This document shows positions 10,977 through 23,219 of a stretch of 64,000 bases of DNA, piece after piece; position 1 is the stretch's first letter, and the number at the start of each line of letters is the position of its first letter. Both the position numbers and the translations under genes were made by a program. The DNA is from Stagonosporopsis chrysanthemi (lineage: Eukaryota; Ascomycota; Dothideomycetes; Pleosporales; Didymellaceae). Below the pieces are notes generated by a model. That model made no database searches. It saw nothing but the letters and a program-made list of their open reading frames with translations, and was not told the DNA's origin. The stretch is taken from contig JAFISE010000002.1 of the NCBI GenBank assembly GCA_022560025.1, positions 434,001 to 498,000 of the forward strand, read 5' to 3'.

Positions 10977-12583
10977 CTTGAGCGTTGATGTTGGGGTTAC
11001 CGTGCTCTTGCCCAAACTTGATTGTTTGCGTACCTGTTTAGGGCTGACGTCACCGCGCGCTAAGCAAACGCGCTCGCGTTCAGCTGCTCAGCATCGCCCT
11101 TCACGCCAACCGCCCGTCATTCGATATCACTGTACGTACTTTCCGGCCGAGGCCGCGGGCACCATTGCTATAGCGCACAAGCGACAAAAGGGTGGATTTT
11201 TGAACATGCTAATATCACGCAGCCGCCGACCTGCAGCTAACGTTTAGTAGCCAACGGTACAGGCAAGAGTAAACGCCACCAGCGGTCGACACGGCACCAG
11301 AGCATGGATTCCTTGTGCTACTCGCAACCTTCCAAGCCCAGAACGAGCCTGACTGGGAAAGCTTCCCAATACCACAGTCATCAGGCGAGTAATGTCATAT
11401 TGAACACAGTGTCTAGATCTGCCGATTCACCCCAAAGCTTCCTGGGAGAAGTCGCACTACATAGGCGTCCACTGCGCCCTCACCATGTCTTCACCAGATA
11501 GAAGTGGATGCACCAGACCAGTCATTCACAAGATATTCGAGAACGCCAACCTGGATAGCCGGTTGCGGCTGCAATACTTGGAGCCCTTGTAACGTCTGAC
11601 CCTAAAATCAACTGCGCCACATCCGCAAAGGCAAGCGAGTCTCGCACGTCGCCATCACCGTCTTTCGGTCGTGATATAGTAAACTATAGTGGCACAATAA
11701 TGCACTACCCGGTCCTCCCAATAGCCGCCTTACGTGTGCGTGTCAGACGGCCCAGGATCACTCGTTAAGCAGCATCTAATGGCGAAGAAGAGTTCTGTTC
11801 AGCCACAAAGGCCCGTTCCTAGTATGTGGCATCTCGAGATCTTGCAACAAACGAGACCCACACAGGGTTAAGCGATCTCCCGTCCGGGTGCAATCCCGCG
11901 GCATCGGTCTCGGACCCACCACCTTGAAGGGCAAATGTCTCACAATCAGCCGGAGTGGCATTGGTTCAACTTAAGGCGAACCATCGATCGGAAGGCAGGG
12001 GTTCGCTGATGGGGTTGGCCGTACTTCCAGTACAGACCTGATACTTTTGATGAATCTCAGCAGAAGGGAATGCACACCTCGTCGCCACCGTCAACCCTAA
12101 TCGCGTGCTCGGCTCAAGCATCCAGCCTCTCTCCTGAACGCACCGATGGACAGTACAACTCAAGGAGTGCCTCGTTGGCGTGCAAGACTGTCGTCTGGAC
12201 CTCCATACCGGCAGGTTGCCGAGCCTAAATGTCCCGTTTCACGCACAGTAGTGCCTCAGGACCCACCATACCTCTTTCAAACGCCGAGCCATGGCCAATT
12301 GGGAGTTCTCTATTCGAGGTAGTCGACGAAGTACAAGCCCTCACTCCATCTGTTGCATATCTGCATCATTAGCTGCCTGCAGGGCTTATGTGGCTACCGC
12401 TGACACAGGTATATTTGGATATAACTCCGTTCTAGGCACATTCTAGTCGTATAAATCAATGAAAGTTCTGCCGTCCGGGCTGCTTCTATAACGTTCATTC
12501 TACTTCTCTGTTTTCTTCTTGCTCGCTGCTTGCACAATCATATACACTTAGATACCCCAGACCACCGCAGGTCGAGATTCATT
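10977..12583. other. Intergenic region
   Basis: Divergent upstream region between the PIPK-like gene and the PR/SnoaL-like gene. No gene supported. A possible extra 5' exon of the PIPK-like gene could lie in the first 100 bp. CT-rich sequence just before 12584 probably belongs to the next promoter or leader. Confidence 0.45.
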
Positions 12584-13698
12584 ATGGCAGCCGCCGATGT
12601 CCAGCAGATGCCTGCGCAGGAGCCGGCTCCCCCAGCACTCCCAGACTACCTCACTGATCCTGACGCTGTCCTAAAGGACACAGAAGTCAAGTGGCGGTAT
12701 GGCAGAGCTCCCGACTACTCCAAGACAAGAAAGGTCTTCTCTGAGAGTGAGTGTCACATAAAAAGCCAGCGGTGTCACAACGCTGACACGACTTAGCAAA
12801 GCAAAAATCTCACGAAGCCGGCTCTCTCCCCGAGCTTGTCCAGAACCTTGTCAAAAACTGGGAGGTGGAGGCTTCCTTCAAGCCCGTTCTCAGCGATTGG
12901 CGTACCGTCGACCACGAGAACTATTCGTTTGCCATCAACGGTTCCGAGCCCGAAGGCGCCGAAGCCATGCTCAAAGTCGGCACATACAACGCCATCATCG
13001 CACCGAACGAGTACTACTCGCCTGATTACTCAGACTTTGCGAGCAGCCACAAGACCTTCAAGCGCATGATGCCCACCTTCGCTTGGGAGGTCTTGGAGGT
13101 GTACAGCGGGCCGCCCACCGTCAGCTTCAGGTGGCGACACTGGGGTGTCATGAAGAACGACTACGTTGGTATCAACAATAAGGGCGAGAAGGTCACGGCG
13201 AAGGCCCACGGTGGGGCCATCGACGTTCAGGGTGTCACAGTCGCCACCGTCAACGAAAAGGTGCAGCTGCAGTCCGTCCGCACGTGGTTCGACCCCATGG
13301 ACATGTTCAGGCAGATCGCACCCGACGGCGTCGTCAAGAAGGAGGCAGCCAACAAGGATATGTCGCCTGCCGATATCGTGGACAGCACGTCCAGCGGCGC
13401 CGCAACACCCACGACGACGACGACGACAACCACGACCAGCGTCACCGAGGCGCTCGATGCCATGAATCTCGACAATGCCGCTGCAGCTGGCTGCCCTTTC
13501 GCAGCGAGTGCGCAGAAGCAGAACGGTGAGACCAAGTTGCCTGAGGGCCATCCCCCGATCGAGGAGAAGATGCAGCAGGTTGTGGCCGAGTCGCGCAACG
13601 AAAACGGCACACTGAAGACGGAATTAGACCCAGAGCAGCACGGCAAGTTTGACCAGGAGGTCGCTGATCATCCGTACATGCCAGGTGGCTTCCGCTGA
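12584..13698 (+). CDS. Pathogen-related protein-like (SnoaL/NTF2-like fold)
   Basis: Exons 12584-12746 and 12797-13698 (50-nt intron) give 354 residues. The start is the ATG of MAAADVQQMPAQ. The N-terminal part (DYLTDPDAVLKDTEVKWRYGRAPDYS) leads into a domain rich in Trp and aromatic residues (residues about 75-240, with NWEVEASFKP, FAWEVLEVYSGP and VSFRWRHWG). This is typical of the plant 'pathogen-related protein' homologues of fungi, which have a SnoaL/NTF2-like cone fold. The C-terminal third is low-complexity, with a Thr run encoded by ACG/ACA codons, and holds two short motifs (CPFAASAQ and LPEGHPPIEEKM). A small hydrophobic ligand pocket is likely from the fold. No reaction is known for this group. 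Confidence 0.78.
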
Positions 13699-14950
13699 GC
13701 GGGCGGCTCGAAGTAGTTGGCTGTCTTAGCTTTGTAGCGTTGTTGCGAGTGCTTGTTTGTATGACTGAGAATGATACCACTGTTGGGCTGCATGGCATTG
13801 TTGCCCTTGAGATGTCGCTGTGGTATGACGAACATAGGCGTGTTGTGAATATTACCACACACAAAACATGCCTCTCGCCCTTCCGTAGGTCTCGACACTG
13901 ACATGTTCACTGTTGTTCTAGAGTAATCGTTAAAGCACACGAGGGAATAGAGCCAAACCAGCCAGCACACCCGTTCGTACACCCAGGCTACTGCAATGCG
14001 CTGAATGATCCCAGTCTGTGGGTTAGTGATGCTACAAAATTCAAACAGTTATCGTTCAAGTCCTCCTGAGCCATGTCGGCTGGACGATAGCTTCCTCCTA
14101 TTGACGTGATCATTTTCATCCAAGAGAGCTCATAAACATCCGGTCTCCACAAGTCTGAGGCTCTTGTCGAGTCCGTCATGTGCTGTGTGCATGTTCGGCG
14201 GCCTGACCTGGTGCTACCACGTGGAAGCAGGAACACAGCATGCGCTGCAGATGTTGATAACCAGGTCACGCGGTCGTGTTTACCATGGAATGCAAGCCAG
14301 AAGTTCCGTACCTTTCGTAGTACTTCCACGCAAAGGCTTGACGCGTTCCTCCGTTGGGTTGCAAAGGCTGGCTGCCAGACCTGATAGTGTCGCGTGCCAG
14401 CGTTGGGACCTGACGTTTCGCAGCGGACCCTTGCCGTGCAGTCGCCCATCAACACGACCAGCGGCGCCAAGCCATGTCAAGCTGTCTGCAGTAACGGACT
14501 CTACGAGTAACCGGAGAATTTTGAGGTCAAGAGTGTGTACACCGCTCGCTGAGTGTTCGCTGAGTGTTCGCTGAGCTTCGACGGCCTTCACCTGCGCACC
14601 GCCTTGGCTGACGCGCTACCAGGCCCGGTTTACGGGCCAGTCGGGATAGAGCCGCAGCAGCCCTCACTGACGTCTCACACCCAGCACCAACACAGCCGCT
14701 CTCCCCAGCCTGTGGCGAGTGCAACGCGCGGCGACCCAGCAGCGAGCCATTGAGCCTCTGGAGCATCGAACCCTCGGCGCCGCCCGCCCCGCGACTGCGA
14801 CACCAGAGCGTTCATGTGCTGCCTGGCCGGCGCATAGAGCATAGAGCACCACGGCCCCGCTGCGCTGGAGACACGACACCGTGGACCACGCCCGCGCAGC
14901 CCGCAGCCCGCAGCCCCCTCGATACCCGCCATTCTTAGCGCACCGCCGCC
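13699..14950. other. Intergenic region upstream of the WASP gene
   Basis: 1.25 kb. It includes a short repeat (CGCTGAGTGTT-like units at about 14548-14575) and GC-rich 5' leader sequence from about 14600 on. The open frames in both strands look like chance. Confidence 0.45.
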
Positions 14951-16993
14951 ATGCCCTCGATCCTGTCCGACGAGGACAAGCTGACGGTCAAGCGCACCGT
15001 CCCCAAGTCGGCCAACAAGATCCACGCCGTCGCCGTCGCCAAGCTGTACGTTGCCTACCCCGACAGGAACAACTGGACATACACCGGCCTGCAGGGCGCC
15101 GCCGTCCTTGCAAACGACCTGGTCGGCAACACCTTCTGGATCAAGCTGGTCGACATCTCCGTACGTATGCGCCTTCTCTCGCCCTGCGCCATACTGACAT
15201 GTTACAGTCCGCCAACCGTGGTGTCATCTGGGACCAGGAGATATACGACACCTTTACCTACAACCAGGACCGCGTCTTCTTCCACACCTTCGAGCTCGAG
15301 GCGTGCCAGGCGGCCTTCTCCTTTGCCGACGAAAAGGAGGCAAAGACGTTCAAGAAGAAGGTTGACGACCGCGAAAAGAACGCCCACAAGAACACAAAGA
15401 ACAAGCCCTTCGGCGCTGCAGCAGGGATCAGTGGGCCTGCTGCCAACGGAAAGAGTCATGGACACGGCCTCTTGGGCGGTCTTTTCGGCCACAGGCATGC
15501 CTCGAATCCAGCGCCGCCGCCTGCCTCCATCATCCCTCCGCCAGCTGTCAGCCTCGTGTCGCCCTCGCAGAGCAGCCATTCGAATGCCACAAGTGCCAGG
15601 AGCTCCGCGATCGACACTACCGACCCGTCATGGCAGCCGCTGTTGAAGGAATTGCTGGCAATGGGCATCACAGAGGATCAAATTGAGGAGAACGCCGACT
15701 TCATCAAGCTGTACATTGAGCAGAAGAAACATGACGAGAAGGCACAAGCTGAGAACGAGGCGAGAAGAGCGAGAGCGCCTCCACCACCTCCACCGAGCGC
15801 ACCGCCAACAGCGCGCACTATCAGCCCTCAGACCACCGGCAACTCCAGGCGTGGGCCTCCACCTGCGCCGCCGCCAGCTCGACGAACAAAGACCGAAGCG
15901 CCCAACCGCACTTCATCCTCGAGTCCTGCACCGCCTTCTCCTCCACGCGAGCCTTCTCCACCCCCTGGGCCCCCAAAGCCCGTCTTCAGGGCGCCTCCTC
16001 CGCTCGCAGATGCCGGCAAATTCGCGCATCAGCCTCCCCCACCGCCAAACCGCTCACGAGCGCAATCAGGCGCTGCGTCAGGGCCTCCTCCGCCTCCACT
16101 ACCACCAAAAACGCCAGCGCCTACAGAAGATCAGCCTGTAGGTGGAAAGTTCGGTGTCCCACCTCCATTCACCGGCAATCGTGTGCCGTCCGGCGCACCA
16201 CCTCCACCTCCCAGTCGTGGGCCTGTCCCACCTCCACCACCCGCGCGAAACACACCTTCAGCGCCTCCTCCACTACCGCCGAAGACGCCAGGAACATCTC
16301 TTCCCCCTCCTCCACCTCCAATGAACAATGCGCCGCCAGCGCCTCCCCCACTACCGCCAACAGCATCTCGCCCTGTACCGCCTGCCCCTGGAGGCTCAGC
16401 GCCGGTCCCTCCCCCGCTACCGCCCACGTCTTCAATCCCACCACCACCACCACCGATGCCAGGAAGGTCTATTCCACCCCCTCCACCTATGCCAAACAGC
16501 GGTGCACCCCCACCGCCGCCTCCAATGCCAAACAGTGGCGCACCACCACCTCCACCTCCGATGCCCCCAGGCACTGGACCACCACCACCCCCGCCAATGC
16601 CGTCACGAGATGCTGGTGCTCCACCACCGCCTCCCGGTCCGCCGCCTCCCCCTGGACCACCCCCTCCTGCGCTGCCAAAGGCGGCTGCAGTGGGACGCGA
16701 CGGCCTTCTCGCAGATATCCGTGGTGGCGCGAGGTTGAAGAAGGTCTCAGACTCGGAAAAGAGAGACCGCAGTGCTGCATCAGTCCCTGGCGCGGAGCCT
16801 GCTTCGACACCGGGAGCGGGTCCTGCCACGCCCGGCGGAGGAGCAGATTCGGGTTTGGCTGGAGCGTTGGCCAGCGCACTTGCAGCGAGAAAGGCTAAAG
16901 TCAGCCATAGTGGTATGTGCAGATTGTTCCCTTATTCACCAATAATACACTGACCCGTTCGCAGATGATGAGTCGGATAAGGACGATTGGTAG
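14951..16993 (+). CDS. LAS17: Wiskott-Aldrich syndrome protein homologue (Las17/WASP)
   Basis: Exons 14951-15160, 15208-16912 and 16965-16993 (introns 47 and 52 nt) give 647 residues, close to yeast Las17 (633). The N-terminal WH1/EVH1 domain covers residues about 15-130 (AVAKLYVAYPDRNNWTYTGL, then GVIWDQEIYDTFTYNQDRVFFHTFE). A CRIB-like or helical segment follows near 215. About residues 280-560 are a very long proline-rich region that binds SH3 domains and profilin. A WH2 motif (DGLLADIRGGARLKKV) near 565 binds G-actin. The last exon supplies the acidic tail ending in Asp-Asp-Trp, which binds Arp2/3. The protein nucleates branched actin at endocytic patches. The final 29-nt exon is easy to miss, but it completes the acidic Trp motif exactly. 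Confidence 0.95.
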
Positions 16994-17513
16994 ACAAACA
17001 TCAGAGTTCAGAGAAACGAGGCACCGCCTCCAAGGCAGACGCTGCCTCAAACTGAAGGACGAGCCGCGCATCAGGGTATCACTCAGCGGGAATGCGCTTA
17101 CGATGACAACGGAACTCATTGCAGCCATGAGCGAGCTGACTATGAAATCGCGGTCCAGCAGAAGTGTCGATTTCCAGGAGGTGAAGACGAGGTTAGGGAG
17201 AAGTAGAGTTGTACAAAGCTTTCAAACCACTATTACATATCCACCACTTTCGTGCTCTCGCCAATCAGCTGAAGAAGCTCCTGCTTACTCCACTTTCCCA
17301 TCTTGAGTGTGCTGACAGCAGGCCAGCAGAACCTTCCCTCTTCTGGCAGGCCTAGCCCCTTCGTGCCTCCATATACGGAATAGTGGGGGCCAATTACCAA
17401 GAAAAGATACAGATTGCACTGCGCTTACTGTGAGGATCTATTAAAGCCTCTCCAACAATCTCACAAGATCCACAGATTCGACAATCCCAAGCACCTCCCA
17501 AGAACCACCGGTC
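16994..17513. other. Intergenic region
   Basis: 3' region of the WASP gene and promoter of the cupin-like gene. No gene seen. Confidence 0.5.
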
Positions 17514-18328
17514 ATGCCTTCCATCGATGCCCACACCCTCTCTGCCATAAAAACAGCACCCTCCCTCTCCGGCCCCTACACCCTGTACAACTCAACCTTC
17601 ACCCTCGAATTCCTCACCCCACCCCCCTCCCTCCACGCCACCGTGCTAATGCGCTGCTCCTACCTCTCCTCCGGCACGCATCTCGGCAAAAAACACCCCC
17701 AAGCACCGCCCCTGCACCTGCACTTCTCGCAGTCTGAGACCTTCCTCGTGACCCAGGGCTCGCTGGGGACGACCTCGGGCTGGGACGCCGCGGACACGAT
17801 ATGGCGGGCTGGTATGGAGGCGCAGGAGATTGCGCCGTGGACGCCGCATTGTTTCTGGCCGGACGAGCGCGGAGAGGGCGATTGTGAGGTGTATATCTGG
17901 GCGCACCCGGATGATGTGGGCGCGGAGGGCATGGATCGGTTGTTTTTTGAGAATTTGCTCAAGTATGTGAGTGATGCTAGTGAGGGGAAGGAGAGGATGG
18001 ATTTGATGCAGATAATGGTTACGCAGTGAGTATTCCTTTTGTTGTCCTTGTTTTGGTATGTGCACCTTTTTGGTATGTGCACAGCGTACTGCGATGTGGG
18101 GGAACTGTTGCGGAGAAAGAAATAGGCTAATTGTGTAGACATGCGAGTGCGACGGCCTTGGTCCTTTTCCCGACGGCGTGGTGGTTGGGCCCGTTGAGGT
18201 GGTGGGTGCCGTGGGTGCTGCAGGGGGCTATTGCGGGCGTGGGCGCATTGTGCGGATATAAAGCGTTGATGGAGAGGTATACGGAGAAGGAGGAGTGGCG
18301 TGAGTATCTGAAAGCTAAACGGGCGTGA
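17514..18328 (+). CDS. Cupin-like protein with C-terminal membrane segment
   Basis: Exons 17514-18025 and 18139-18328 (113-nt intron) give 233 residues. The first 125 residues form a cupin-type barrel: PLHLHFSQSETFLVTQGSLG carries the HxH...E pattern of cupin motif 1, and WTPHCFWPDERGEGDCEVYIW matches motif 2. The second exon (ALVLFPTAWWLGPLRWWVPWVLQGAIAGVG follows the junction) adds a Trp-rich hydrophobic segment of one or two membrane passes and a Lys/Arg tail. Similar fungal proteins are annotated only as cupin or oxidoreductase-like. Metal binding by the two His and one Glu is likely; the substrate is unknown. The intron is unusually long for this window and contains a duplicated sequence. 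Confidence 0.75.
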
Positions 18329-19476
18329 AGGTGCGACATATACACGCAACAGTCCTAGCCTCCGAGCTGATCAGCAAGTTTGAAACCGATGCGGTCGACC
18401 AGGAGTCCTATTCGCAGTCCCATCGCTTTCCAGACACTATTGTCGTGGCGTTGCCTCAATTCATGTCTGGAGATTCAAGTTCACAGCGTTCTCGGCTGAA
18501 ACCAATGAGTGGACCCCTGGTGACTGCCGAATGCTTTGGTGACCAAAGGTGGTGAAGCGAATATCGATGCTAATATTAAAGCAGCTCTGCAGATGAGATC
18601 GATGTATGTGGTTCCTTTCCTGTAGACATATATATTCATGCTTCTAGTGCTTGCATCTTCAATGTCGCCGTGACCATGGCTGGTCTGACAAATTTCACTT
18701 GGGTTGAAACCACATTCAAGCTTCACGTGCAGGATAAATGGTGCACGTGAGCGAAAGCCAGACTTGGAGGACTCCTCTTCTACATGCATCTGTGTCGGAG
18801 GGAGATAGTCCGGTTCCTGTGAGGCAAGGCTGCTCAGAGAGCCGGTGGTCGATCGTTGCCGGTCAGGCACGTGTACAGATTGCAAAGTCAGTATCACGAT
18901 GGCACACCCCCATCTGCCGATAACGCCTTCTCTGTGTGGAAATATGTCTCCGTTCCAAGAGAGTGGCCAAGTCTTGCAGTAGAATGTAGACTTCTGAGTT
19001 TAAAATATCGAACCCACGCTCGTTTCATCATCCTGAGCTTCTGGACTGCACCGGTTTAGTGCCAGAAGCATCAAAGCAAGGTAAGGACGTGTCACTGTAT
19101 TCTCGTCACTGACTATCAATCGGCCTGCATGTGGATCACGATGGGCGTGGGCCGAGGGATGTCGCGCAGGGAGGTGCAGGGGCAGACGAGAACCGCGAAT
19201 CACGGGCGTCGACATGCCCGAGCAACGCGGGAAGTTCTCGATGGTGGGTGTGATGAGATGGAGGATTATGCTTCTGTGCGGCGGCTGCACCAAACCGCTT
19301 TGGGGCGTTGCATTCGGCGCCGCGGCTGCCATCGCGCTCCCCTCTTCTCGCCATCTCAGCGCCTGAGGCTTCCTTTTGCGGGTGCTGTAACGTGCAACAA
19401 ACCCACAGCGTACGACGTTTGCTAGCTGCTTGTGGGCTGAGGAGCGTCCCGACAATGACCTTAAGATAATGTGCAC
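18329..19476. other. Intergenic region
   Basis: 1.15 kb without a supportable gene. The open frames on both strands are short and lack family features. Confidence 0.45.
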
Positions 19477-19966
19477 ATGTCCACCGTTCGGGTCTCTGAC
19501 CTGGGGCTCAACTCCTCAGAGCAGCGCTTTCTCCAGGAACAAATTGCAACTGCCGCATCGCAACACGGCAGCAGCTCATCCCGCGCTGCTTCGAGAGCTT
19601 CCAGTCAAGGCCGGTTACTCCTGGATCCCTCCAGTCTGCAGGCGCTCGGCGCCCATTTCGATCGTTTGATGTACTCGATACAGCAGCGATGGCAATACGT
19701 AAGCTGGCGACGCATCTGCCGCGGCCCGTCTCGAGTGCTGAATGCTGACACCTGCGCAGCTCACCCAACAGACTCAGACGGCGACCCAGGTGCAATACGA
19801 CCGCGCAGGCAACGCAATGCAAATGGCCGACGCGGAGATCGCGCGCTTTCGATCCATACTACGGGAGATTGACGAGCTCCAAGTCGAGTTTGACAAAGTA
19901 CGCCGCATAGGCGAGATAGTCAAGGGCTTCAAAGCGCGTGTCGACTATCTTGATCGTCGGTTTTGA
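19477..19966 (+). CDS. CNL1: BLOC-1 subunit CNL1-like coiled-coil protein
   Basis: Exons 19477-19698 and 19760-19966 (61-nt intron, phase 0) give 142 residues. I use the ATG of MSTVRVSDLG. A Ser-rich N-terminus is followed by LDPSSLQALGAHFDRLMYSI and a heptad-patterned helix to the end (LTQQTQTATQVQYDRAGNAM, then ADAEIARFRSILREIDELQVEF). This arrangement matches the fungal CNL1 proteins, homologues of BLOC1S4, which belong to the endosomal BLOC-1 complex with Snn1, Kxd1, Vab2 and Bls1. The protein is expected on endosomes, where it recruits Rab GAP activity. The call rests on pattern memory, not on a computed alignment. Confidence 0.72.
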
Positions 19967-21378
19967 GACTTGCCAGCTCTCCCGTCATGATTCCCACTAC
20001 CGACACTCCTTCCCATATCTCTCACGACATTACGACCTCACACTTAGCGAGCCTTTTGGCGACTACATACCTAAGAAGGGAAGCCTCACGGCTCGGAAAA
20101 TTCCAAGATGGATATCCAGGACTAGGTGCCTCACGGCAGGTGGCTTTTTGATTCATTATATTTGGATTATCTGCAGGCATACCCACATCGATTCCCTTCG
20201 CTTATTACCAAATACCATCAATCTGCGTTAATCCAGTCTGTCCTTCCCTTGATATGCGTTGCTTTTTCTCAAGTCCCAGTGAGTGGTCGATTCTTGTAAC
20301 ATCTTCTTTTCCCTTTTCAGATTGTTTTGCAGAAAAGGCGTCTTGTTCGTTGCACAGGTCTCGCGTGGTAAGTCGGCGTTCGCTACTCCTGATCACGAAT
20401 GCAGGAGTCGCCCCGTGGCTTGCCTACAGCTGCACTGAATGCTACCCAGTACTCTTACAGCAGCATGCCCACGTTGCCATCAGGCAGTCGAACACAGTAA
20501 ACAACGCACTTGCATGGTATTTGGATTTGCTGCCACCGAAGCTCGATTCGCGTCTTGGACACATGTTACACCCAGAGTCGCCGCCTGCAACCGTCTTCGT
20601 CGGTTCTCGAAGAATGATTAGGTATGTTTCAGTCGCACGGGAACACGTTCGGCAGCATGCCGACTGGTGTCGGGCAGTGGCAGCGCCGTCCGAATTATGG
20701 GACGACATGAGGGAATGACCAAAGGCTCACTGCAATATTCGTATCCGATGCTAGACCCACTCGCAAGAGCGGGACAATACTGGGAAGTGCCAAGTAATGC
20801 AAAAGCTTGGTATTTATGGCAAGGCAGAGTTTAGCCTTGCAGTCAAGGGTCCTGGGGTGGCCCCAAGCATGCTTTATTAGCCTTTTGCCGTTCCCAACAC
20901 TGAGGTTGACGACCATTTCGAAAAATTCCAGTGTATCTGGCCCCTGCGTACTTGCTCGATGTCCGCAATTTTCTAGCCTGAATCTCGTCTTGGGATCGCG
21001 TCCCTTGCAGGTTAAGTTTATTTGCCCATTTCCAAGCCAAGCTCTGATATGTATGACCACGCTCATTCCTTCGCGGCTGTTTAGTGTGGCGGAGTTCTCC
21101 AGCCAAGATTAAGGCATCCAACCAAGTCTGTCGTATCGTACCCGTAAGTGGTTAAGAGCTGTGAGAAAGTGATGACATGCGCGTAGGAGAAGATCGTGGA
21201 TTGGCTGTAGTCCGGACCTCCCCCCTTCCCCAGCTTCAGTTGACACTATGCGCGAAGACGACCAAAGTTAGCCGCCAAGCTGTACTCGCAGTGACCTGTT
21301 CACATACCCCTGCGCGTCTTCCCTCAGCGTGAAACCATCAATCATGATTTTCCTCAGAGACTGCAGTCATCGAGTGAT
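19967..21378. other. Intergenic region
   Basis: 1.4 kb. A 154-codon frame at 20254-20718 begins with ATG but has no recognisable features, and an antisense frame overlaps it. No gene supported. Confidence 0.4.
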
Positions 21379-22708
21379 ATGCTCTCCCCACGTTGGCGTC
21401 AGGGCCGCCTCCCGAACCCATTATGCCATCTCAACCACTTCGCATTAAGGCACTGGAAGATTCTGTCAATTCTGGCCTTCTTCATACTTTTGGAGCTCGC
21501 TTTCCATGTTCATAGCTTTCGAATCACCCGTCCAACGACCAAACTCGACGACCCCTTCCATGTCGGCTGTCAGGCGCCCGTGCTAAACGCCTCCCCACGC
21601 GCCAATGCCACACTCATGATGCTCGCGCGCAACTCAGACTTAGATGGCGCAGTAGCCAGTGTGCAGAGCGTACAGAAGCAGTTCAACAAGGACTTTGACT
21701 ACCCCTGGGTGTTTCTGAACGATAAGTCCTGGAGCGACGAATTCGTGAAAGGTGTAACAAAGGCAGGCGCGGGCGCGAAAATGACGTTTGAGACCATACC
21801 GGCGCACATGTGGGGATACCCCGAGTGGATAGACCAGGAGAAAGCCCGCGGGAAGATGGACGAAATGCAGCGTGGAGGCATCGTATACTCGGGCACAGAG
21901 AGTTACCACCACATGTGCAGATTCCAGTCTGGGTAAGTGGCCGCAGTCATATTGATTTAGCTGTCTGCTGACACAGACGTATAGTTTCTTCTACGATCAC
22001 CCTGCCCTTCAGCCTTACAAGTGGTACTGGCGCGTCGAGCCCGATATATCCTTCACCTGCGCCATTACCTACGACCCTTTCGTCGAAATGGCAAAGCACG
22101 AGAAGACATACGGATACACAATTGCGCTCTGGGAAAACGGTCGCACAGCCGCATCTCTCTTCCGTAAACTCTCAGCATACAAGTCGTTTATGCACTACCC
22201 CACAACATCGCTTTGGACCGCCATGATGGCCGCGTCGACCATGCCGTGGCCGTTCCGGTACCTTCTTGCTTTGTTGCGCAATCGCGACTCAAATGGCGAT
22301 TTGTGGAACATGTGTCATTTCTGGTCAAATTTCGAGATTGCGGACATGGATTTCTTTCGCTCCCAGCAGTACCGCGACATGTTCCATTTCCTGGATGAAG
22401 ATGGGGGGTTCTACTATGAGCGGTGGGGCGACGCGCCCGTGCACAGTTTGGCGGCTGCACTACTGCTCAGGCCCGAGCAGGTGCACCATTTCTCCGATTT
22501 TGGGTACAGGCATGCTGATTTCCAGTATTGCACTTTTGCGCCAACTGAGAAGGAGAATAAGAGGGGAGTACTTGTTCCGAGCACTAGTCAAGTGGGGAAA
22601 GTTGGACTGTTTCCTAGAGACCAGTTGGGTTGTCAGTGTGTTTGCGATCCAGAGATCACCGTTATTGATGGAACATGCTTCAATCGTATTAAACGCACGG
22701 TCATGTAA
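21379..22708 (+). CDS. Alpha-1,2-mannosyltransferase, KTR/KRE2 family (GT15)
   Basis: Exons 21379-21932 and 21985-22708 (52-nt intron) give 425 residues. It is a type II Golgi membrane protein: a short basic cytosolic tail, a membrane anchor at about residues 28-47 (ILSILAFFILLELAFHVHSF), then the luminal catalytic domain. GT15 signatures visible are VQKQFNKDFDYPWVFLND near the start of the domain, YKWYWRVEPDISFTCAITYD, NMCHFWSNFEIADMDFFRS with the expected catalytic Glu, and YYERWGDAPVHSLAAALLL. It transfers mannose from GDP-mannose to O- or N-linked glycans or glycolipids of cell-wall mannoproteins. The length is usual for the family. Which linkage it makes cannot be read from the sequence. 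Confidence 0.95.
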
Positions 22709-23219
22709 ATAGGATGTAAATAGACGGTAATACTTACATGGCGATTGAGCCTGCCTGTACAGTCCCACCCATCGGTATTCCGTTAGCCTCCTGCTTACGC
22801 TAGCTCGTCACACTCCGTAGTGATGTAAGAGGCCACACAAATTGATTTTCAAGCATTCCATTGTGCCTCGAGGGATCTGTATCGAGTCCTCCAGCGAATT
22901 TGTGATGCTTTGTCCTAAGCCTTATGATCTGGATCGATGAAAACAGTGACGATGTCAGGCCGTGAATGTGGTGGGCCTTCTATCTCAACGGACACCAATC
23001 CGCATGTAGGAAGGTGTCGGTACCAACACTGCGCACCGTCGTCATCATCTACCGCAAATACCCACCACCTGACCAAGCTTTCTGCGTCCCGCGTGAAGAC
23101 GGCATACAAATGTCTTTGTTCACGCATCTTCCATCTCCTTCAGCATTGGGCTGCGCTGTTTGCTCGCCAAACTTCGACTTTGCTTACGCAGATTGCAATT
23201 GTGATACTGAACCGCAGCA
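22709..23219. other. Intergenic region
   Basis: Spacer between the mannosyltransferase and the sugar transporter, presumably holding 3' UTR and promoter. No gene seen. Confidence 0.5.

Noticed and set aside
11840..11960. Possible tRNA or other RNA (GGGTGCAATCCCG resembles a T arm)
   Set aside because: No matching acceptor stem, anticodon arm or A box could be found on either strand.
13988..14470. Minus-strand frame of 160 codons
   Set aside because: It lacks an ATG at its 5' end and has no recognisable motif; it overlaps an equally open plus-strand frame.
16131..16829. Long minus-strand open frame rich in glycine
   Set aside because: It is the antisense of the proline-rich region of the WASP gene, which has complete domains and splice sites on the plus strand.
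20254..20718. Plus-strand frame of 154 codons starting with ATG
   Set aside because: Composition is unlike a protein family I know, there are no splice or promoter features, and chance frames of this size occur in GC-balanced DNA.
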